DNA of 64,000 nt, taken from positions 47,993-111,992 of the forward strand of contig JAFAYQ010000004.1 of the NCBI GenBank assembly GCA_019240215.1. Reading direction: 5' to 3'. The notes beneath the pieces are model-generated. The model saw only the letters and a program-made list of their open reading frames with translations, ran no database searches and was not told the DNA's origin. This document shows positions 6,376 to 14,417 of the stretch, piece after piece. This stretch comes from Actinomycetota bacterium. Lineage in GTDB: Bacteria > Actinomycetota > Actinomycetes > Streptosporangiales > Streptosporangiaceae. The translations under genes and the position numbers were made by a program. The number at the start of each line of letters is the position of its first letter. The first letter of the stretch is position 1.

Positions 6376-8200
6376 GGGCCGACGTCGCCGGACCCGGGGT
6401 CACGATGCCGTACTCGTGGATCTTCCGGTAGATCGTGGCCCGCGACATGCCGAGCGCCTCGGCCGCCTTGACCTTGTTACCGTCGCAGTCGAGCAGGCTC
6501 TGCACGATCGCGTCGCGTTCCATCGACTCGAGCGGGCTGAGCAGCCGGCGGCTGACCGTCCAGCATTCCGGCGGCAGGTCGCTGGGCTGGATCGAGCCGG
6601 CCCGGCGGCGCTGCACGACCTTGCGCAGCACCTGCCACAGCTGCCCGGCGTTGCCCGGCCAGCTGGACCGCAGCAGCAGCTGCATGGCTTCCGGCGAGCA
6701 GACCACCCGGCCGTGCTGACTGAGCCGAGCCAGGAAGAACGGCACCAGTTCCTGCAGGTCCTCGATGTGGTGGCGCAGCGGCGGGAGCTCGACCGTGGCC
6801 GGGAAGAACCGCAGCAGCTTGGTCAGGTCGGCCCGCGCGTCCTTGCGGTTGAGCGTGACCGCCACCCGCAGGGTGCGGTGCCGCCGGGCGGCCCGGGCCT
6901 CCTGCAGCGCGCTCGCCAGCGCGTGCACCTGCTTGGTGTTGAGCGCGTCGACGTGCCGGATGACCAGCATGCCTTCGCCGTCGAGGAGCTCGCCGCGGGC
7001 CGTGACCAGCCATTCGGCGCTGGTGGCGGAGGCGGCGTCGATGACGTGGAACCGGCCCGCCGGGTTGCGGCGCTGGTGCACGGCCCGGGCCAGGGCCATC
7101 TTGCCCACCCCGGCCTCGCCCTCCAGCGTCAGCCACTCGGCCGAGTCGTAGGCGGCCTCGACCTCGCGGCAGGCCCGGGTCCAGAGCACGCCCGAGCCGA
7201 CCAGGCCGGGCAGGAACATCGACGTCTTGACACCCTGCCGACCGGGGCTGGCGTTGGGCCGGGGCGCGCTCTCCAGCAGCTTGACGTGCACGATGCCGTC
7301 GCCGTAGGGGGCGTCGCCGTCGACCGGGCGGCAGTACATCCGGGCCCGCAGGCCGGTCGGCAGCTCGGCCGTGACCGCCCCCGAGTGCCGCCGGGCCAGC
7401 ACCTCGGCCGCCTGCCCGATCAGCGCGGCCTGGTCGGCCGGGTCGAGGATGCGGCGGGCGTAGTCGTTCATCATGACCACGTCGTTGCCGATCGCGAGCA
7501 CGATCCCGCCGGTCCGGCGGCAGGCCCGCACGTAGTCCTCGAGCAGGTTGAACTCGCGGCCGCTGCTGCCGTTCAGCAGCGAGCTGGTGATCTGGTCGGC
7601 GGTGTTCTTGACCAGCGCCACCAGCAGCGGGTCGGCGTTCTTGCGCCAGCAGGTCAGGTCGATGACCCCGACCGTCTTGCCGGTGATCGGGTGGTGGATC
7701 GGGACCCCGGCGCAGGCCAGGCCCTCCAGGTGCTCGGCGTAGTGCTCGTGGCCGAAGACGTGGGTCGGGCGGCCCGCCTCCAGCGCGGTGCCGATGCCGT
7801 TGGTGCCGACCAGGTCCTCGGAGTAGTTGAAGCCGGGGGCCAGCATGACCCCGTCCAGGTGGCGTTCCAGGTCACGGTCGGCCGTCAGCCGGGACAGCAC
7901 CAGGCCGTTCGAGTCGGTCAGGATGATGCTGATCGGCTGCCCGTCGAGCTGCTCGTGCAGCTGCCGGAGGACCGGGTCGGCGCTGCGGGCCAGCGCCGTC
8001 TCGGGGTCGGGGTCACGGGTGTAGCGCAGGTCGATGCGGTCGGCCGCGACGCTCCACTCGCGCGAACGGCGCCATGAGGCCAGGATCGGCTCGCGTACTT
8101 CCTTGGGGCCGACCGGCTCGGCGGCCAGGAAACGTTCCCTGGCCTTGGCCAGCCGGGCGCTGCCGCTCATTGCCTGCAGCGGCACTGCTGCCTGCACCAT
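6362..8200 (-). CDS. AcoR/MimR-type activator of the monooxygenase cluster, lacking GAFTGA
   Basis: The 612-residue regulator has an N-terminal GAF-type sensor region (about 75-200: SIILTDSNGLVLSRLT, VGTNGIGTALEAGRP, GVPIHHPITGKTVGVIDLT), a shortened AAA+ domain (about 335-530) and a C-terminal Fis-type helix-turn-helix (GNKVKAAEALGMSRATIYRKIHEYGI). Walker A is GEAGVGK. The GAFTGA sigma-54 contact loop is missing altogether, and the Walker B segment reads LVIRHVD instead of LFLDEIG. Actinobacteria generally lack sigma-54, so it probably activates a sigma-70-type promoter. ATG at 8200 follows GGGAGG. It is divergent from the prm operon, matching MimR-type regulators of homologous clusters. Confidence 0.88.
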   Translation of the reverse strand: MVQAAVPLQAMSGSARLAKARERFLAAEPVGPKEVREPILASWRRSREWSVAADRIDLRYTRDPDPETALARSADPVLRQLHEQLDGQPISIILTDSNGLVLSRLTADRDLERHLDGVMLAPGFNYSEDLVGTNGIGTALEAGRPTHVFGHEHYAEHLEGLACAGVPIHHPITGKTVGVIDLTCWRKNADPLLVALVKNTADQITSSLLNGSSGREFNLLEDYVRACRRTGGIVLAIGNDVVMMNDYARRILDPADQAALIGQAAEVLARRHSGAVTAELPTGLRARMYCRPVDGDAPYGDGIVHVKLLESAPRPNASPGRQGVKTSMFLPGLVGSGVLWTRACREVEAAYDSAEWLTLEGEAGVGKMALARAVHQRRNPAGRFHVIDAASATSAEWLVTARGELLDGEGMLVIRHVDALNTKQVHALASALQEARAARRHRTLRVAVTLNRKDARADLTKLLRFFPATVELPPLRHHIEDLQELVPFFLARLSQHGRVVCSPEAMQLLLRSSWPGNAGQLWQVLRKVVQRRRAGSIQPSDLPPECWTVSRRLLSPLESMERDAIVQSLLDCDGNKVKAAEALGMSRATIYRKIHEYGIVTPGPATSAPAPS

Positions 8201-8251
8201 CAAGCCTCCCGGGCCCTGCGGACGGTCGTCTTCGGCTGGAGGCTCAGCCTT

Positions 8252-8268
8252 CGGGTTGTGATCACCCG
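8252..8268. promoter_or_regulatory. Inverted repeat close to the activator start
   Basis: CGGGT at 8252-8256 and ACCCG at 8264-8268 flank TTGTGATC, a 5-7-5 perfect inverted repeat 52 bases before the activator ATG. It could be an autoregulatory site, but short GC-rich symmetries are common in such DNA. Confidence 0.3.
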
Positions 8269-8324
8269 TTTACGTGGCTGACACCAAGCTAAACGAAACG
8301 TTAAACGCACCTCCTCTGTGTGCT

Positions 8325-8339
8325 GTCTCAAGTTGAGAC
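8325..8339. promoter_or_regulatory. Perfect 15-bp palindrome, candidate activator binding site 1
   Basis: GTCTCAA-G-TTGAGAC is a perfect 7-1-7 inverted repeat in the divergent region between the activator and the prm cluster, 120 bases before the small upstream gene. A near copy with the same spacing lies at 8737-8751, just before prmA. Fis-type helix-turn-helix dimers bind sites of this size, so it is the best candidate for the activator operator. Confidence 0.6.
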
Positions 8340-8444
8340 CTGCGAGGTAGCAGGCTCGGCGTTGGCTCGACCGTATTACCCACGCACCATGTGGTCCGGA
8401 TCACGTCACTACGTCGATCATGCGCCAGGAGGTGCCAGAAAGAT

Positions 8445-8711
8445 ATGGCTTCGCAGCCAGAGCATTCTCAGTCCGAGACCGTCAGCGACGAGACCTTCAA
8501 CCCGTGGAGCGTCGTCAACCTGGTCTTCGAGCATCTGGCGGGCCAGGGCCTGCACCCCACCCTGGGGGCAGGCGGCGACCCCGGGGCGCCCGCCGCTGAG
8601 TTGCTCAAGTGCCTCGGAATCGCACCGGCGGCCGAGGGCAACCGGCACGTCGCGGACAAGGTCCAGGACCGGCTGGCGGAATTGCGCAGCGCGGTCTTCC
8701 CCGAAGGCTGA
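8445..8711 (+). CDS. Small hypothetical protein upstream of prmA
   Basis: ATG at 8445 lies eleven bases after AGGAGGT and gives an 88-residue protein: MASQPEHSQSETVSDE, a central FNPWSVVNLVFEHLAGQGLHPTLG, then GDPGAPAAELLKCLGIA and ADKVQDRLAELRSAVFPEG. The middle and end look like a compact helical domain with one Cys. No known family was recognised. It sits on the same strand as prmA, between two copies of the proposed activator site, so it is likely co-regulated. It could be a cluster-specific accessory factor, for instance in hydroxylase maturation; that is inference only. Confidence 0.65.
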   Translation: MASQPEHSQSETVSDETFNPWSVVNLVFEHLAGQGLHPTLGAGGDPGAPAAELLKCLGIAPAAEGNRHVADKVQDRLAELRSAVFPEG

Positions 8712-8736
8712 CCCATATGACCAGGTCAACGTACGT

Positions 8737-8751
8737 GTCTCATTTCGAGAG
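8737..8751. promoter_or_regulatory. Second, imperfect copy of the 15-bp palindrome
   Basis: GTCTCATTTCGAGAG shares the left arm GTCTCA and most of the right arm with the perfect palindrome at 8325-8339, with identical 15-base length. It lies 124 bases before the prmA start, where an activator site for the main operon promoter would be expected. Confidence 0.5.
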
Positions 8752-8766
8752 CGCACCGATCTGGTG

Positions 8767-8781
8767 AAGGAGGTGTGATCC
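8767..8781 (+). promoter_or_regulatory. Extended anti-Shine-Dalgarno complement without a placed start
   Basis: AAGGAGGTGTGATCC almost fully complements the 3' end of 16S rRNA (AAGGAGGTGATCC) apart from two extra bases. The only start codon that it overlaps is GTG at 8773, immediately followed by TGA, a start-stop element. The next GTG at 8775 is too close and opens a frame overlapping prmA. It may be a ribosome-loading or leader-regulation site, or chance. Confidence 0.35.
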
Positions 8782-8874
8782 AGGGCACGACGACTTTTCG
8801 TAGGGCGGTGCTTCATGGCCGCCCGCAGGCTGCGCGGGAGGGCAGCCGGAGCAGCCGAGAGGAAAGGGGTGACG

Positions 8875-10527
8875 ATGAGTCGCCAGAGTGTGGCCAAGGC
8901 CCATCAGAAGATCCAGGAGCTCTCCTGGGAACCGCAGTACCACGAGCCCGTCTCGCAGTACGGCACGGACTACACGTTCCGTAAGGCACAGAAGAAGGAC
9001 CCGCTGAAGCAGGTCCTCCGCTCCTACTTCCCGATGCAGGAAGAGAAGGACCACCGCGTCTACGGTGCCCAGGACGGCGCCATCCGCGGCAACATGTTCC
9101 GTCAGGTCCAGGAGCGCTGGCTGGAATGGCAGAAGCTGTTCCTGTCGATCATTCCGCTGCCGGAGATTTCGGCCGCCCGGGCGATGCCGCTGCTGTTCCG
9201 CACGGTGCCCAACCCCGAGCTCCACAACGGTCAGGCGATCCAGATGATCGACGAGGTTCGCCACTCGACGATCCAGCAGAACCTCAAGCGCCTGTACATG
9301 AACAACTACATCGACCCGGCCGGCTTCAACAACAGCCTCCGCAACTTCCAGAGTGACTACTGCGGGACGATCGGCCGCCAGTTCGCCGAGGGCTTCATCA
9401 CCGGTGACGCGATCACCGCGGCGAGCATCTACCTGACCATCGTGGCCGAGACGGCGTTCACCAACACGCTGTTCGTGGCCATGCCCGCCGAAGCCGCCGC
9501 CAACGGCGACTACCTGCTGCCGACCGTGTTCCACTCGGTCCAGTCGGACGAGTCGCGGCACATCTCCAACGGTTACGCGACCCTGCTGATGGCGCTCTCG
9601 GACGAGAGCAACCACCAGCTGCTCGAGCGTGACCTGCGCTACGCCTGGTGGAACAACCACCGCGTGGTGGACGCGGCCATCGGCACGTTCATCGAGTACG
9701 GCACCAAGGACCGCCGGAAGGACCGGGAGTCCTACGCGGAGATGTGGCGTCGGTGGATCTACGACGACTACTACCGCAGCTACCTGGTCCCGCTGGAGAA
9801 GTACGGTCTGGTCATCCCGCACGACCTCATCGAGGAAGCCTGGAACCAGATCTGGAACAAGGGCTACGTCCACGAGGTCGCGCAGTTCTTCGCCACCGGC
9901 TGGCTCGCCAACTACTGGCGGATCGACCCGATGACGGACGAGGACTTCGAGTGGTTCGAGTACAAGTACCCGGGCTGGTATGACAAGTACGGCAAGTGGT
10001 GGGAGAACTACAACCGCCTGTCCACGCCGAACGGTCACCACCCGATCGTGGCCGAGAACGTCGACTACGTGTACCCGCACCGCTGCTGGACCTGCATGGT
10101 CCCGTGTCTGGTCCGCGAGGACATGACCATGGCCGAGGTCGACGGACAGTGGCGCACGTACTGCCACAAGGAATGCCAGTGGACTGACGAGACGGCGTTC
10201 CGCCCGACCTACCAGGGTCGCGAGACCCCGAACATGGGCCAGCTCATCGGCAAGCGCGAGTGGGAAACCCTCTACCACGGCTGGAACTGGGCCGACGTGG
10301 TGAGCGACATGGGCTTCGTCCGCGACGACGGCAAGACCATGACCGCCCAGCCGCACCTCGACCTGGACCCGAAGAAGATGTGGACGCTGGACCACCTGCG
10401 CCGCATGCCTCCCGTCCAGAGCCCGAACGTGCTGCTCAACGAGTGGACGCCCGAGCAGCGTGACGCCTTCCACGCCGACTACATCAAGCAGGGCCCGGCC
10501 GGCCGGCCGGCTCCCGCGGACGACTGA
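8875..10527 (+). CDS. prmA: Propane-type di-iron monooxygenase, hydroxylase large (alpha) subunit
   Basis: The 550-residue protein is the catalytic subunit of a group-5 soluble di-iron monooxygenase. It inserts one oxygen atom into a small alkane, cyclic ether, ketone or phenol using O2 and electrons from the reductase. The two iron-binding helices are visible: the first ends [13 protein letters not shown], the second [17 protein letters not shown], both with the DExRH pattern; earlier Glu ligands lie in the EISAARAM region. CWTCMVPC lies near residue 405. ATG at 8875 follows AGAGGAAAGGGG; a longer in-frame start at 8815 lacks a ribosome site. It leads an operon whose order A-reductase-small subunit-coupling matches prmABCD and mimABCD. 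Substrate preference cannot be read from sequence alone. Confidence 0.96.
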   Translation: MSRQSVAKAHQKIQELSWEPQYHEPVSQYGTDYTFRKAQKKDPLKQVLRSYFPMQEEKDHRVYGAQDGAIRGNMFRQVQERWLEWQKLFLSIIPLPEISAARAMPLLFRTVPNPELHNGQAIQMIDEVRHSTIQQNLKRLYMNNYIDPAGFNNSLRNFQSDYCGTIGRQFAEGFITGDAITAASIYLTIVAETAFTNTLFVAMPAEAAANGDYLLPTVFHSVQSDESRHISNGYATLLMALSDESNHQLLERDLRYAWWNNHRVVDAAIGTFIEYGTKDRRKDRESYAEMWRRWIYDDYYRSYLVPLEKYGLVIPHDLIEEAWNQIWNKGYVHEVAQFFATGWLANYWRIDPMTDEDFEWFEYKYPGWYDKYGKWWENYNRLSTPNGHHPIVAENVDYVYPHRCWTCMVPCLVREDMTMAEVDGQWRTYCHKECQWTDETAFRPTYQGRETPNMGQLIGKREWETLYHGWNWADVVSDMGFVRDDGKTMTAQPHLDLDPKKMWTLDHLRRMPPVQSPNVLLNEWTPEQRDAFHADYIKQGPAGRPAPADD

Positions 10528-10562
10528 CATCCGCCGGAGTTAACGCCCGGTAAGCAGTGCCC

Positions 10563-10594
10563 GGGAGGGCCGAAGGAACGCCTTTGGCCCTCCC
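10563..10594 (+). promoter_or_regulatory. Intra-operon 14-bp hairpin between prmA and prmB
   Basis: GGGAGGGCCGAAGG at 10563-10576 pairs with 10581-10594 (one G-U pair) around loop AACG. No T-tract follows, and the operon continues. A structure like this could protect the 3' end of the prmA message or cause partial termination, giving more hydroxylase than reductase. Confidence 0.75.
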
Positions 10595-10624
10595 GCGTGC
10601 GCAGTACTCATCGTGAAGGTGGTC

Positions 10625-11668
10625 ATGGCCGACAAGCATCTCGTGCGGTTCGAGCCCGTCGGGGTCGAGATCGAGGTTGACGAGGATCAGACGGTCCTGC
10701 GTGGTGCCGCTGAGCAGGGCATCATGCTCATGCACGGCTGCAAGGAAGGGCAGTGCGCCGCCTGTAAGTCATTCGTTCTCGACGGCGAGGACATCGAACA
10801 CGACCGGTACTCGACCTTCGCGCTGCCGGACTACGAAAAGGAGGAAGGCTACACGCTGCTCTGCCGGGCCCACGTCTACGAGGACGTGACCATCGAGCTG
10901 CTGAACTACGACGAGGAGATGATCCGGTCCGGCCTGCCGATCCAGCAGGGCGTGGCCGAGGTGGTGGCCAACGACCCGGTCACCCACGACATGCGTCACC
11001 TCGTGCTCAAGCTGGTCGACCCGGCCGAGATCAAGTTCTTCCCCGGTCAGTACCTGGACATCACGATCCCCGGGACCGAGGAGGTGCGGTCGTTCTCGAT
11101 GGCCAACACCAACAGCCGCGACGGCGGCCTGCTGGAGTTCGTCATCAAGGTCTATCCGGACGGCAAGTTCTCGCACTTCCTGGACAAGAAGGTCCAGATC
11201 GGTGACCGGCTGGACCTGTCCGGGCCGTTCGGCGTCTTCACGCTCCGCGAAGGCGACACCGACCTGGTGTTCGTGGGCGGCGGCGCCGGCATGGCGCCCA
11301 TCTTGTCCCTGCTCCGGCACATGGCCGAGCGCGGTCTCGAGCGCAAGGCCACGTTCTTCTACGGGGCCAGGACCAAGCAGGACCTGTGCTTCGAGGAAGA
11401 GCTCCGGGCGCTGGAGGAGAAGCTGCCCAGCTTCACGTACATCCCCGCGCTGTCCGAGGCGTCTGACGACGACTGGGACGGCGAGACCGGGCTGATCACC
11501 GACGTGGTGAAACAGCACGTCGACGACCTGTCCGGAGCCCACGCCTACGTCTGCGGACCGCCCCCGATGGTGGAGGCGGCCGTGCCGCTGCTCACGCAGC
11601 TGGGCGTGGAAGAGAAACGCGTCTACTACGACAAGTTCACGACAACCGGTGACCCAGGGCAGGAATGA
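10625..11668 (+). CDS. prmB: Monooxygenase reductase, 2Fe-2S ferredoxin plus FAD/NADH domains
   Basis: The 347-residue protein passes electrons from NADH to the hydroxylase. The N-terminal plant-type ferredoxin domain has CKEGQCAACKSF and a fourth Cys in TLLCRAH (CX4CX2CX29C type). The flavin domain follows with RSFSMAN, and the NAD-binding segment carries GGGAGMAPILSLLR and YVCGPPPMVEAA. ATG at 10625 is preceded by GAAGGTGG; an in-frame GTG at 10613 is less likely. It lies second in the operon, 97 bases after prmA, with a strong hairpin in the gap. Family and role are secure. Confidence 0.96.
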   Translation: MADKHLVRFEPVGVEIEVDEDQTVLRGAAEQGIMLMHGCKEGQCAACKSFVLDGEDIEHDRYSTFALPDYEKEEGYTLLCRAHVYEDVTIELLNYDEEMIRSGLPIQQGVAEVVANDPVTHDMRHLVLKLVDPAEIKFFPGQYLDITIPGTEEVRSFSMANTNSRDGGLLEFVIKVYPDGKFSHFLDKKVQIGDRLDLSGPFGVFTLREGDTDLVFVGGGAGMAPILSLLRHMAERGLERKATFFYGARTKQDLCFEEELRALEEKLPSFTYIPALSEASDDDWDGETGLITDVVKQHVDDLSGAHAYVCGPPPMVEAAVPLLTQLGVEEKRVYYDKFTTTGDPGQE

Positions 11669-11770
11669 CGCCCCGGCAATGAAGCAGGGAACCCGGAGCC
11701 TGAGCTGCGTTCTGAGCCAGACAGAGCGCCTCTTCCGGTAGCGAAATGACTGATCGAGAGAGAAGGTCTC

Positions 11771-12940
11771 ATGACTACTCCGCAAGAGCGCAGCGTACCC
11801 AAGCCGGTATTCACCGACGCCGAGGCCGGGGCCAAGACGTTCCCCGACTCCGACTCCCGCCGGTACAACTACTTCACTCCGGCCAAGCGCAAGCAGTCCC
11901 ACTACGAGGACGTGACCGTGGAGGTCCAGCCGGACCCGCGGCACTATCTGTCCCAGGGCTGGCTGTACGGGTTCTCCGACGGCCGCGGCGGTTACCCGCT
12001 GGACTGGACGGTCCTCAAGGCGTGGGGCTCCGACCGCCCCGAGCCCGAGCGTTACCCCGGCTCCGGCGGCAAGGGCTACGACTGGCCGGCCACCGGCTGG
12101 CACGAGTTCCGCGACCCCAACGAGGAGTGGGAGCTCACCTTCTACCGCTACAACTCGAACGTGGTGCGGCAGGTCAACCAGAACATTGACAACGCCCGCC
12201 AGTCCAAGGCGTTCGAGCAGTGGAACCAGAACTGGGTGAAGTTCGTCGAGCGCAACGTCGGCGCCTGGATGCACGTGGACCACGGTCTGGGCCTGTACCT
12301 GTACGCCAACGCCAACCGGCGCGCCCCGACCAACATGCACAACAACGCGATCTCCGTGAACAGCATGCACCGCATCCGGTCCGCTCAGGACCTGGCGCTG
12401 TACAACCTGACGCTGACCGAGGAGATCCCCAGCTTCGACGGGCAGGCGCACCTGGAGGCCTGGAACAACGACCCCCAGTGGCAGGGCGTCCGCGAGACTG
12501 CCGAGCAGCTCACGGCCACCGACGACTGGTGCGAGGCGATCTTCGCGTCTAACGTTATTTTCGAACCGCTCGTGGGCGAGCTGTTCCGCAGCCAGCTGGT
12601 GCAGCACGCCGCGCCCCGGAACGGCGACTTCGTAACGCCCACGATCGTCGGTGTGGCCGAGTACGACTTCGCCGAGCGCGACCTGCGCTACACCCGGGCG
12701 ATGTTCGAGCTGCTCACCTCCGACCGTGAGTTCGCCGACCACAACAAGCAGATCATCAACGGCTGGCTGTCCACCTGGACGGCGCGGTCCATCGCTGCCG
12801 CCCGGGCCCTGCAGCCGATCTGGTCACAGCCCGACTCCAAGCCGCCCCGCTTCGAAGACGGCCTCGACGCGGTCAAGAGCCGCTTCGCCGCCCTACTTTC
12901 CGACCTGCACCTTGACGTCCCGAAGGAGCTCGGCCAGTGA
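11771..12940 (+). CDS. prmC: Monooxygenase hydroxylase small (beta) subunit
   Basis: The 389-residue protein is the non-catalytic partner of PrmA in the hydroxylase dimer. It begins [20 protein letters not shown] and has the beta-subunit helices ([58 protein letters not shown]). The helical fold is ferritin-like but lacks a full iron-ligand set, as expected. ATG at 11771 is preceded by GAGAGAAGG. It follows the reductase gene after 102 bases and overlaps prmD by four bases, so PrmC and PrmD are made together. Confidence 0.95.
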   Translation: MTTPQERSVPKPVFTDAEAGAKTFPDSDSRRYNYFTPAKRKQSHYEDVTVEVQPDPRHYLSQGWLYGFSDGRGGYPLDWTVLKAWGSDRPEPERYPGSGGKGYDWPATGWHEFRDPNEEWELTFYRYNSNVVRQVNQNIDNARQSKAFEQWNQNWVKFVERNVGAWMHVDHGLGLYLYANANRRAPTNMHNNAISVNSMHRIRSAQDLALYNLTLTEEIPSFDGQAHLEAWNNDPQWQGVRETAEQLTATDDWCEAIFASNVIFEPLVGELFRSQLVQHAAPRNGDFVTPTIVGVAEYDFAERDLRYTRAMFELLTSDREFADHNKQIINGWLSTWTARSIAAARALQPIWSQPDSKPPRFEDGLDAVKSRFAALLSDLHLDVPKELGQ

Positions 12941-13311
12941 CCACGACCAACGAGAGCCCGTTCAAGTCCGACAACACCGCGTCCAACCAGTGCGGTGTCA
13001 CGCTCATGAACAACCAGGTCGGCGCCGTTGTCGCCCGGGTCATGGGCGAGAAGGACAACGTCACGGTGCGGCACCTGCCGTCGATGATCCGCGTCGACGC
13101 CATCGGCCGGATGGACTTCGTCTACGACGAGATCTCCGAGGCGGCCGGTGAAGAAGAGGGCTGGTTCGACTCGGCCGAGTTCGAGGAGAACATGTCCACC
13201 CACTACGGCCGGATGATCCACGAGGACGACCGGACCATCATGTTCGCCAACCCGGAGGACGCGGCCGAGTACATCGGCTTCGACCTCAAAGATCTCACGG
13301 TGCGTAGCTAG
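12937..13311 (+). CDS. prmD: Monooxygenase coupling (effector) protein
   Basis: The 124-residue protein is a cofactor-free MmoB/DmpM-type regulator that docks on the hydroxylase and couples electron delivery to substrate oxidation. Typical elements are [44 protein letters not shown] and a C-terminal acidic [24 protein letters not shown] at 12937 overlaps the prmC stop (GTGA). It completes the core four-gene enzyme. A 26-base gap with AAGGAGG leads into the amidohydrolase gene. Confidence 0.95.
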   Translation: MTTTNESPFKSDNTASNQCGVTLMNNQVGAVVARVMGEKDNVTVRHLPSMIRVDAIGRMDFVYDEISEAAGEEEGWFDSAEFEENMSTHYGRMIHEDDRTIMFANPEDAAEYIGFDLKDLTVRS

Positions 13312-13337
13312 AGCCCGTACACCCGCAAGGAGGCGCC

Positions 13338-14417
13338 ATGGCGTACGAGAAGGACGGCGAGAAGTACTTCATCGTCGACAGCCACATGCACTACTGGGAC
13401 GCATCGCCCGAGAACTGGGTGAAGGGTGCCGAACAGTACGCCAAGGGCTGGATCGATTGTTTCCACGCCTATCAGTCGCTCGGCCCGCCCGAGACGCACT
13501 GGACGATCGAGCACTTCCAGAAGTACTCCGAGGACGACCTGATGAAGGACGTCTTCGAAGACGGGCACGTGGACGTGGCGATCTTCCAGCCGACGTACCT
13601 GAAGGAGTGGTACACGACCGGCTTCAACACCACCGAGCGCAACGCGACGATGGGGGAGAAGCACCCGGGCAAGTTCATCTACAACACCCGGTTCGACCCC
13701 CGTGACGGTGACGAGGGCCTGAAGGCCCTGCGCGCGAACGTCGAGCGCTACGGGTCCAAGGGGCTGAAGCTCTACACCGCGGAGTGGAACAACGGCTCCC
13801 GCGGCTACAAGCTGTCGGACCCCGCGGCCTACCGGTTCCTGGAAGCCGCCCAGGAGCTCGGCATCAAGAACGTCCACGTACACAAGGGCCCGACGATCTG
13901 GCCGTTGGACAAGGACGCGTTCGACGTATCCGACGTCGACCACGCGGCCACCGACTTCCAGGGCCTGAACTTCATCGTCGAGCACGTGGGCCTGCCCCGG
14001 ATCGAGGACTTCTGCTTCATGGCGACGCAGGAGCCCAACGTCTACGCCGGCCTGTCCGTGGTCATCGGTGGCCTCATGCACGCCCGCCCGAACTTCTTCA
14101 ACAAGGTGATGGGCGAGCTGCTGTTCTGGGTCGGCGAGGACAAGATGACGTTCGGCAGCGACTACGGCATCTGGGAGCCGAAGTGGCAGGTCGAGGGCTT
14201 CGTGGACTGGAAGATGCCGGACCGCGAGGAGTTCGCCGACTACCCGCGGCTGAACACCGAGGGCAAGAAGAAGATCCTCGGCCTCAACGCGGCCAAGCTG
14301 TACGACATCGAAGTCCCGGCCGAGTACCAGCTCAAGGACGACTCCGGTGGTCAGCCTGCCGAGCAGGATGACGCCGTAGGCGTCGACGGTCGCCCCGCCC
14401 CGGTCGCGGGGGCATGA
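13338..14417 (+). CDS. Amidohydrolase-2 family metal-dependent hydrolase of the prm cluster
   Basis: The 359-residue TIM-barrel protein carries the metal motif HMH (residues 16-18 in VDSHMHYWD), later ligands in KNVHVHKG and FIVEHVGLPR, and the catalytic Asp in TFGSDYGIW. This is the family of ACMSD-like decarboxylases and hydrolases. Its reaction in monooxygenase clusters is not established. The gene occurs at this point in mycobacterial and rhodococcal prm/mim-type clusters to my knowledge, so it is probably needed for catabolism or enzyme assembly. ATG at 13338 follows AAGGAGG; its end overlaps the DUF59 gene by four bases. Confidence 0.88.
   Translation: MAYEKDGEKYFIVDSHMHYWDASPENWVKGAEQYAKGWIDCFHAYQSLGPPETHWTIEHFQKYSEDDLMKDVFEDGHVDVAIFQPTYLKEWYTTGFNTTERNATMGEKHPGKFIYNTRFDPRDGDEGLKALRANVERYGSKGLKLYTAEWNNGSRGYKLSDPAAYRFLEAAQELGIKNVHVHKGPTIWPLDKDAFDVSDVDHAATDFQGLNFIVEHVGLPRIEDFCFMATQEPNVYAGLSVVIGGLMHARPNFFNKVMGELLFWVGEDKMTFGSDYGIWEPKWQVEGFVDWKMPDREEFADYPRLNTEGKKKILGLNAAKLYDIEVPAEYQLKDDSGGQPAEQDDAVGVDGRPAPVAGA

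Noticed and set aside
6416..8077. A 553-residue open frame opposite the cluster activator
   Set aside because: Composition is dominated by Gly, Arg, Val, Asp and Pro with no domain; the other strand encodes a clear GAF/AAA/Fis protein.
8341..8400. Possible sigma-54 promoter upstream of the prm cluster (TTGGC near 8370)
   Set aside because: No GC element occurs at the correct spacing for a -24/-12 promoter, and the activator lacks GAFTGA.
8740..12742. Long minus-strand frames opposite prmA, prmB and prmC
   Set aside because: They are mirror frames of well-conserved enzyme genes and have no ribosome sites or family matches.
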